Shown here piece after piece: positions 14,789-19,474 of a DNA stretch of 19,474 nt; the first letter of the stretch is position 1; each line of letters starts with the position of its first letter. The stretch lies in assembly GCA_002327765.1 (NCBI GenBank), contig DCUH01000067.1, positions 261-19,734 on the forward strand, written 5' to 3'. Both the position numbers and the translations under genes were made by a program. Origin of the DNA: a bacterium UBA2219 (GTDB lineage Bacteria; Desulfobacterota; Deferrimicrobia; Deferrimicrobiales; Deferrimicrobiaceae). Below the pieces are notes generated by a model. It ran no database searches, was not told the DNA's origin, and was given only the letters and a program-made list of their open reading frames with translations.

Positions 14789-15304
14789 ATGAACCGCACA
14801 TATGTCCTCGAGCGCACCCAAACGATCCCGGCGCCCGTCGAGGAGGTCTTCTCCTTCTTTTCGGACGCCGCGAACCTCGAGACGATCACGCCGGCGTTCC
14901 TCCGGTTCCGCATCCTGACGCCGCTGCCGGTCGCGATGCGGGAGGGCGCGCGGATCGAGTACGCGCTGTCGCTCTTCGGGGTCCCGTTCCGCTGGCGTAC
15001 CCGCATAACCCGCTGGGAGCCCGGCGCCTGTTTCGTGGACGAGCAGGAATCCGGGCCGTACGTCCTCTGGAGGCATACCCACGCATTCGAGGCCGGGGCC
15101 GGCTCGACCACGATGCATGACCGGGTGGAATACGCGCTTCCGCTGGGGCCGGTCGGCGGTGCGGTGCGGGCGGTTTTCGTCAAGGGCGCCCTCGATCGCA
15201 TCTTCGACTACCGGCGCGACGCGATCGCCCGGATTTTCCCCGGGAACGCTTTGCCCCTCCCGGAAGAAGCGGCGCGGAAACGGGGAGAGGAGACTGTCGG
15301 GTGA
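14789..15304 (+). CDS. SRPBCC superfamily protein (polyketide cyclase/START-like)
   Basis: The 171-residue protein starts TYVLERTQTIPAPVEEVFSFFSDAANLETITPAF, the usual beta strand and helix that open SRPBCC proteins. The next parts, ARIEYALSLFGVPFRWRTRITRWEP and CFVDEQESGPYVLWRHTHAFEA, are the curved sheet. The closing helix is AVFVKGALDRIFDYRRDAIARIF. The fold makes a deep ligand pocket, but the ligand is not known. GGAG lies nine bases before the start. The stop codon overlaps the next start as GTGA, so it is coupled to the DCC-CIA30 protein. The two are likely a functional pair, though this is inference. Confidence 0.9.
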   Translation: MNRTYVLERTQTIPAPVEEVFSFFSDAANLETITPAFLRFRILTPLPVAMREGARIEYALSLFGVPFRWRTRITRWEPGACFVDEQESGPYVLWRHTHAFEAGAGSTTMHDRVEYALPLGPVGGAVRAVFVKGALDRIFDYRRDAIARIFPGNALPLPEEAARKRGEETVG

Positions 15305-16224
15305 GCGGGGCGAACGGCTTCGAGCTCGAGGTTTTCTACGACGGCGACTGCCCCTTGTGCATGCGCGAGGTGCGGTGGCTCCGCCGGCGCGACCGGCGGC
15401 AGCGGATCCGTTTCGTCGACATCGCGGCCCCCGGGTTCGACGCCCGCGAAGCGGGGGTGCCGCTGGAAACGCTGATGGAACGGATCCACGGGCGGCTCCC
15501 CGACGGGACGGTCATCGACGGGGTCGAGGTGTTCCGCCGCATCTACGCCGCCGTCGGCTTTCCGACCCTCGCCCGGCTGTCGCGGCTTCCGGGCGTCTCC
15601 GGCCTGCTGGAGCTGGCCTACCGCTGGTTCGCGAGGAACCGGCTGCGGCTCACCGGCCGGTGCCGGGACGGGAGCTGTGAAATCCCCCCGCGGCCCGCGG
15701 AGGGGGAAACGGAAGAGCCTCCAGCTGTAGTCTCCTTCGGCGAGGGCGCCCCGAAGTGGTTCGGGATCGGCGACGCGGTCATGGGCGGCGTGTCGACGGG
15801 CGCCATGGAGATCGCCGACGGGATCGGCGTCTTCCGGGGCACGTTGTCGCTGGAGCGGGGAGGCGGGTTCGCCTCCGTCCGCTCGGAGGAGGGGCGGTTC
15901 GACCTGTCCGGTTTCGACGGGCTGCTCGTGCGGGCCCGAGGCGACGGAAAGAGATACGGGCTGCGGCTGCGGACGGCCCCGGGCTTCGACGGCGTCAACT
16001 ACCAGGCGGACTTCCGGCCCGAGGCCGGGGCATGGGTCGATTTCCGGTTGACGTTCCGGGAGTTTCTGCCGGTATTCCGCGGAAGGCCGGTTCCGGATTG
16101 CCCGCCGTTCGACCCGGCCGGCGTCCGATCCTTCGGGCTGATCGTCGCGGGCCGGCAGGCGGGGCCTTTTCGCCTCGAGATCAAGTCGATCCACGGTTAC
16201 CGGGATCCGTCGCCGTCCTCCTGA
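15301..16224 (+). CDS. DCC thiol-oxidoreductase-like domain fused to CIA30-like domain
   Basis: The 307-residue protein has two parts. Residues about 8-120 are a DCC (DUF393) domain, with the eponymous YDGDCPLCMREV (Cys17, Cys20) and a FVDIAAPGFD stretch. Residues about 140-300 look like a CIA30 (complex I intermediate-associated protein 30) domain: KWFGIGDAVMGGVSTGAM, a FASVRSEEGRFDLSGFDGLLVRARGDG core, and a later YQADFRP. CIA30 proteins aid assembly of respiratory complex I in mitochondria, and bacterial relatives are known but little studied. The GTG start overlaps the upstream stop (GTGA). The link between the halves is short and low in complexity. The DCC half is certain, the CIA30 half probable. 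Confidence 0.85.
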   Translation: MSGANGFELEVFYDGDCPLCMREVRWLRRRDRRQRIRFVDIAAPGFDAREAGVPLETLMERIHGRLPDGTVIDGVEVFRRIYAAVGFPTLARLSRLPGVSGLLELAYRWFARNRLRLTGRCRDGSCEIPPRPAEGETEEPPAVVSFGEGAPKWFGIGDAVMGGVSTGAMEIADGIGVFRGTLSLERGGGFASVRSEEGRFDLSGFDGLLVRARGDGKRYGLRLRTAPGFDGVNYQADFRPEAGAWVDFRLTFREFLPVFRGRPVPDCPPFDPAGVRSFGLIVAGRQAGPFRLEIKSIHGYRDPSPSS

Positions 16225-16290
16225 TCGCGCTGGTCCCGCGGTCCCCGGAATAATCGGGCCGGCTTCCGGCCTCCCCGCCGTATCGCCGGG

Positions 16291-16296
16291 TACAAT
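16291..16296 (+). promoter_or_regulatory. Possible -10 box for the acyl-CoA dehydrogenase gene
   Basis: TACAAT matches five of six -10 bases and lies 41 bases before the ATG at 16337. No good -35 is seen at 16-18 bases. A GGCCGG-CTT-CCGGCC hairpin (16257-16271) precedes it, which may end the DCC-CIA30 message. Confidence 0.35.
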
Positions 16297-16336
16297 GGAT
16301 GGAAGGGAGAACGCCCTTTTCCGAACGGAGGATGCG

Positions 16337-18172
16337 ATGGCGACGAAAAGCGACGAACGGCGCACCGTCAGCGAGGAAAAGGCGATGGAGGTCGCGGAGG
16401 CCTCCCGCCAGGCCGACATCCGGGAGCCGAGCTTCCTCAAGGAGCTGTTCCTCGGGGACTACCGGCTCGACCTGATCCACCCCTTTCCCGAAGAGCCCGA
16501 ACGGCCGGAATTCGCCGCGTTCTACGAACGGATGAAGGAGTTCCTCCGGCGCGAGGTGGATCCCGTGGAGATCGACACAACGGGGGAATATCCCGCCCGC
16601 GTACTCGACGGGCTGCGGGATCTGGGCGCGTTCGGGATGAAGATCCCCACCGGCTACGGGGGGCTGGGGCTGAGCCAGCCCGAGTATGACAAGGTGATGA
16701 AGCTGCTCGGGTCTACCTGCGCGAACCTCACGGCGCTGCTGAGCGCCCACCAGTCGATCGGCGTCCCCCAGCCGCTGAAGGAATTCGGCACCGAGGAGCA
16801 GAAACGGAAGTTCCTCCCCCGGATCGCAAAGGGTGCCATCAGCGCGTTCGCCCTGACGGAGCCCGACGTCGGGTCCGACCCGGCGCGCCTGACGACGTCG
16901 CTGGAGGACCGGGGGGACCATTACCTCCTGAACGGCGAGAAGCTGTGGTGCACCAACGGGACGCTCGCGGAGGTCATCGTCGTCATGGGGAGGAACCCCG
17001 CGACCGGGGCGATCAGCGCGGTCGTAGTGGAGATGGACTCGCCGGGCGTTCAGGTCGTTCGCCGCTGCCACTTCATGGGGTTGCGCGCCCTCGCCAACGC
17101 GGTGATCCGGTTCGCCGATGTCAAGGTGCCCAAGGAGAACCTGATCGGGCGGGAGGGGGAGGGGCTGAAGATCGCGCTGGCGACGCTGAACACCGGGCGC
17201 CTCGCCCTGCCCGCCGGCGTCGTGGGGGCCTGCCGGGGGATGCTCGCGATCTGCCGCGAATGGAGCAACGAGCGGGTGCAGTGGGGGCGCCCCGTCGGGA
17301 AGCACGAGGCGGTCGCCCGGAAGCTTTCGGGGATGGCCGCCACGCTGTTCGCCGTGGAGGCGGTCACGGACCTGGCCAGCCGCCTCGCCGCCAGGAAACG
17401 GTACGACATCCGGATGGAGGCCGCCGCCGCGAAGGAGTTCGGTTCCGAATGGGGCTGGAGCATCGTGGACGACGCCATGCAGATCCGCGGGGGGAGGGGA
17501 TACGAAACGGAGTCCTCCCTGGCCGCCCGCGGCGAGAAGCCGGCCGGCGTGGAGCGGGCCATGCGCGACAGCCGGATCAACCGGATCTTCGAGGGGTCCA
17601 CGGAGATCATGCACCTGTTCCTCGCCCGGGAGGCCGTGGACCGGCATTTCCAGGTCGCCGGCGCCCTGGTGGATCCCAAGGCATCGAACCGGGAGAAGAT
17701 GAAGGCGCTTCCCCGGATCGCGGCGTACTACGCGGCGTGGTATCCCACGCGGTTCGCCGGCTGGTCGTACTGGCCGAAGTACGCGGAGTTCGGAAAGCTG
17801 GCCGGCCACCTGCGCTTCGCCGAGCGGAAGAGCCGGAAGCTGTCCCGGGCCATTTTTTACGGGATGCTGCTGCACCAGGCGGGGCTCGCCCGGAAGCAGG
17901 CGTTTTTAAGCCGCGTCGTCAAGGCCGGGATCGACCTGTTCGCCATCAGCGCCGCCGTAACCCGCGCGGACCGGATGGCCCGCGACGGGCGGCCTGAAGG
18001 AGCGGAGGCCGTCGAGCTGGCCGACCTGTTCTGCCGCATGGCCCGCCGCCGCGTCGAGGCGTGCTTCCGCGAGCTGTGGTGCAACGACGACGCGAGGATG
18101 TACCGGGTGGCGATGAACGTGCTGGAAGGGCGCCACTCCTGGCTGGAGAAAGATACTACGCAGAATTCATGA
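16337..18172 (+). CDS. Long (VLCAD-like) acyl-CoA dehydrogenase
   Basis: The 611-residue flavoprotein is longer than the usual 380-residue enzyme and resembles VLCAD/ACAD9, with a dehydrogenase core and a C-terminal extension. The core has the acyl-CoA dehydrogenase signature AFALTEPDVGSDPA, then GEKLWCTNG and the GGRGYETESSLA FAD region. The catalytic Glu is expected at 406 in GVERAMRDSRINRIFEGSTEIMHL, the same place as in VLCAD. It would oxidise long-chain acyl-CoAs to 2-enoyl-CoA and pass electrons to electron-transfer flavoprotein. The ATG at 16337 has GGAGG five bases upstream; an in-frame ATG at 16295 lacks a site. No thiolase, hydratase or ETF gene is in the window. Confidence 0.95.
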   Translation: MATKSDERRTVSEEKAMEVAEASRQADIREPSFLKELFLGDYRLDLIHPFPEEPERPEFAAFYERMKEFLRREVDPVEIDTTGEYPARVLDGLRDLGAFGMKIPTGYGGLGLSQPEYDKVMKLLGSTCANLTALLSAHQSIGVPQPLKEFGTEEQKRKFLPRIAKGAISAFALTEPDVGSDPARLTTSLEDRGDHYLLNGEKLWCTNGTLAEVIVVMGRNPATGAISAVVVEMDSPGVQVVRRCHFMGLRALANAVIRFADVKVPKENLIGREGEGLKIALATLNTGRLALPAGVVGACRGMLAICREWSNERVQWGRPVGKHEAVARKLSGMAATLFAVEAVTDLASRLAARKRYDIRMEAAAAKEFGSEWGWSIVDDAMQIRGGRGYETESSLAARGEKPAGVERAMRDSRINRIFEGSTEIMHLFLAREAVDRHFQVAGALVDPKASNREKMKALPRIAAYYAAWYPTRFAGWSYWPKYAEFGKLAGHLRFAERKSRKLSRAIFYGMLLHQAGLARKQAFLSRVVKAGIDLFAISAAVTRADRMARDGRPEGAEAVELADLFCRMARRRVEACFRELWCNDDARMYRVAMNVLEGRHSWLEKDTTQNS

Positions 18173-18182
18173 ACGAATTTCG

Positions 18183-18229
18183 CCCCGGCGGCAGGCCGGC
18201 CGGGCCGGGAAGCCCGACCGGCCGCCGGG
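18183..18229. terminator. GC-rich bidirectional hairpin between convergent genes
   Basis: A long imperfect GC stem, left arm 18185-18205 and right arm 18212-18228 with a CGGGAA loop, fills most of the 63-base gap between the acyl-CoA dehydrogenase and the convergent universal stress gene. It has one C-A mismatch and one bulged A. There is no T run on either strand, so its role as terminator is likely but not typical. Confidence 0.55.
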
Positions 18230-18235
18230 TCATCG

Positions 18236-18727
18236 TCAGCTCGGGCCGCCGCAGTGGTGCACGAGGACGGGGATCTTCGTGTTTTTGATGATCCTCGACG
18301 CCATCGTCCCGAACAGCGTATCCATCAACCTCGGGTTGCCGTGGGTGGAGGCGTATATCAGATCGCACTTCTTTTCTTCTGCCGCCTTCAGCAAGGCCTC
18401 CGACGCCGTTTCCCCGGCGTAGTGAACCGTATCGCACACGACGCCGTTCTCCGCGCACATCTTCTCCGCGATTTCGAGAGACTTCTCGGCCAGTTCCTTG
18501 TGCATCTCCTCGACCCGCCTCTTCACTTCCTGGTCCACCTCTGCCGTGGATGAGGCGTCAACGATCGCTTCATCGTAAATCCGCTTGAGTTCCTTCACAG
18601 GGATGTTCTCGGTCACGGAGACCGCCGTGACCTTCGCTTTGAGGCCTTGTGCCAGAAGAATCGCGTGGCAGGTTCCGTACACGCATTTCCCCAGGCCGTC
18701 GGACGGTAGCAGGATGTTCTTGTACAT
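18236..18727 (-). CDS. Universal stress protein (UspA) family
   Basis: The 163-residue protein starts MYKNILLPSDGLGKC, the usual first strand of the Usp fold. It ends with LIYASTHGNPRLMDTLFGTMASRIIKNTKIPVLV, which matches the ATP-binding stretch of the nucleotide-binding Usp branch, though the second Gly of the usual G-2X-G is Arg here. Members aid survival under starvation, oxidative or other stress. I start it at 18727, where GGGAGGG lies five bases upstream; the longer frame to 18973 overlaps sodA's leader and lacks a site. A good promoter and an inverted repeat lie upstream. It converges on the acyl-CoA dehydrogenase gene and diverges from sodA. Confidence 0.93.
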   Translation of the reverse strand: MYKNILLPSDGLGKCVYGTCHAILLAQGLKAKVTAVSVTENIPVKELKRIYDEAIVDASSTAEVDQEVKRRVEEMHKELAEKSLEIAEKMCAENGVVCDTVHYAGETASEALLKAAEEKKCDLIYASTHGNPRLMDTLFGTMASRIIKNTKIPVLVHHCGGPS

Positions 18728-18752
18728 GTCGTCCCTCCCTTTTGAGTGAACG

Positions 18753-18774
18753 GCATCAATCCCCCATTTGATGC
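18753..18774. repeat. Inverted repeat in the universal stress gene leader
   Basis: GCATCAA (18753-18759) and TTGATGC (18768-18774) are a perfect seven-base inverted repeat around an eight-base loop. It falls between the proposed transcription start and the ribosome site, so it could be an operator or an RNA hairpin. Confidence 0.45.
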
Positions 18775-18818
18775 GAATCCGGGGTTCGGGTTTCCCCCCG
18801 CGTCTCCGAGTTGGCGGA

Positions 18819-18847
18819 AATATATCCCTCCCGTCCTCGATACACAA
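18819..18847 (-). promoter_or_regulatory. Sigma-70 promoter of the universal stress gene
   Basis: On the minus strand TTGTGT (18842-18847) and TATATT (18819-18824) are exactly 17 bases apart. Transcription would begin near 18812 and give a leader of about 85 bases before the ATG at 18727. Confidence 0.6.
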
Positions 18848-18908
18848 TCTTTTTCCGGCGAGGGACAAAACGCTCCGGGGAGGAAACGGTTTCGCGGTCG
18901 GCGAGCAT

Positions 18909-18927
18909 CGTAATGACAATGATGACG
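18909..18927 (+). promoter_or_regulatory. Weak Fur-box-like site before sodA
   Basis: The 19 bases 18909-18927 (core TAATGACAATGATGAC) match the Fur-box consensus GATAATGATAATCATTATC at 12 of 19 positions. It lies 36 bases before the sodA start. Fur control of sodA is known in E. coli, but the match here is modest. Confidence 0.3.
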
Positions 18928-18962
18928 CCGGCGGCGAGCCGGCAGGAAAGGAGACCGATTTC

Positions 18963-19474
18963 ATGGCGCACATTCTGCCGCCTCTTGCATACGCTTACGA
19001 CGCACTGGAGCCGTACATCGACGCGAGGACGATGGAGATCCACCACGGGAAGCACCATGGGGCGTACGTCGCCAATCTCAACAAGGCGCTCGAAGGGCAC
19101 CCCGATCTCGAGAAGCTTTCGATCGAGGAGCTGATCGCGCAGATACACAAGGTGCCGGAGGCGATCCGCACCGCCGTACGGAACAACGGCGGGGGCCACC
19201 TGAACCATTCGATGTTCTGGACGCTCATGAAGAAGGGCGGCGGCGGCGAGCCGTCGGGGGAGCTGGCCGACGCCATCGGCAAGGCGTTTGGAAGCTTCGG
19301 CGACTTCAAAAAGATGTTCAACCAGGCCGCGGCGACGCGGTTCGGGTCCGGATGGGCCTGGCTGCTTCTCCGCGACGGGAAACTCGTCGTCGAATCGACG
19401 GCCAACCAGGACAATCCCGTCATGGACGGCGGCAAGCCGCTTGTCGGACTCGACGTCTGGGAGCACGCCTATTA
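18963..19474 (+). CDS. sodA: Mn-type superoxide dismutase, 3' end cut by the window
   Basis: The frame starts with MAHILPPLAYAYDALEPYID and runs off the right edge after DVWEHAY, with 170 residues visible. Metal ligands are seen: His in MEIHHGKHHGAYV, His in GGGHLNHSMFW, and the Asp and His of DVWEHAY. The TANQDNPVM stretch has the Gln that marks Mn-type rather than Fe-type enzymes. It would convert superoxide to oxygen and peroxide in the cytoplasm. AAGGAG lies nine bases or so before the ATG. It is divergent from the universal stress gene, so the two share a 235-base upstream region holding a minus-strand promoter and a Fur-like site. Confidence 0.95.
   Translation, partial: MAHILPPLAYAYDALEPYIDARTMEIHHGKHHGAYVANLNKALEGHPDLEKLSIEELIAQIHKVPEAIRTAVRNNGGGHLNHSMFWTLMKKGGGGEPSGELADAIGKAFGSFGDFKKMFNQAAATRFGSGWAWLLLRDGKLVVESTANQDNPVMDGGKPLVGLDVWEHAY

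Noticed and set aside
1..19474. CRISPR array, complete insertion sequence, phage genes or toxin-antitoxin pair
   Set aside because: No regularly spaced repeats, transposase, integrase or phage structural frames were found on either strand; the only repeat of note is the element at 6103-6258.

Overview
The window is about 19.5 kb of GC-rich bacterial chromosome. It is densely packed, with short gaps, strong Shine-Dalgarno sites and several 1-4 base stop/start overlaps. A likely AhbD-type radical SAM haem synthase, a CxxCH cytochrome, a long VLCAD-like acyl-CoA dehydrogenase, an Mn-type superoxide dismutase and a DsrE protein together suggest a Gram-negative of the former Deltaproteobacteria (Desulfobacterota-like). 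That placement is an inference from gene content. No phage, CRISPR array or complete insertion sequence was seen.

Layout. Positions 1-338 hold the 3' end of an Mrp/ApbC Fe-S carrier ATPase. On the minus strand, 378-2739 is a two-gene unit: an M48/TPR metalloprotease lipoprotein followed by an AhbD-like radical SAM enzyme. Divergent from it is corA (2926-3993). Next come an FAD/NAD oxidoreductase (4120-5157) and, overlapping its stop codon, a membrane protein that joins a c-type haem site, a CopD-like four-helix region and a cytochrome-b5-like domain (5154-6095). Positions 6096-7027 form a compositionally different islet: a palindromic repeat element, tRNA-Asn(GTT) with a clear promoter and a downstream hairpin, and a yqaA-like gene.

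The minus-strand gene 7070-9559 encodes a membrane PAS hybrid histidine kinase. It diverges from an apparent operon that starts at 9725: an ArsR regulator, a DsrE-family protein and a small J-domain protein. An Ldh2-type dehydrogenase follows with its own -10 box and possibly a leaderless start, and then a LOG-family gene broken by a one-base frameshift. An AT-rich triple half-site sits exactly between the divergent kinase and arsR genes. Positions 12840-16224 hold a YjdF/DUF2238-like membrane protein, a small lipoprotein on the minus strand, a YcaC hydrolase, and an SRPBCC protein coupled to a DCC-CIA30 fusion. The right end has a long acyl-CoA dehydrogenase, a convergent universal stress protein, and a truncated sodA.

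The common themes are redox, haem and sulfur chemistry and stress: haem synthesis, membrane electron transfer, a thiol/persulfide-type sensor operon, a DCC thiol-oxidoreductase fusion, and superoxide and universal stress proteins. The least ordinary items are the oxidoreductase plus three-module cytochrome pair, the DCC-CIA30 fusion, the kinase/ArsR operator, and the palindromic element beside the tRNA.
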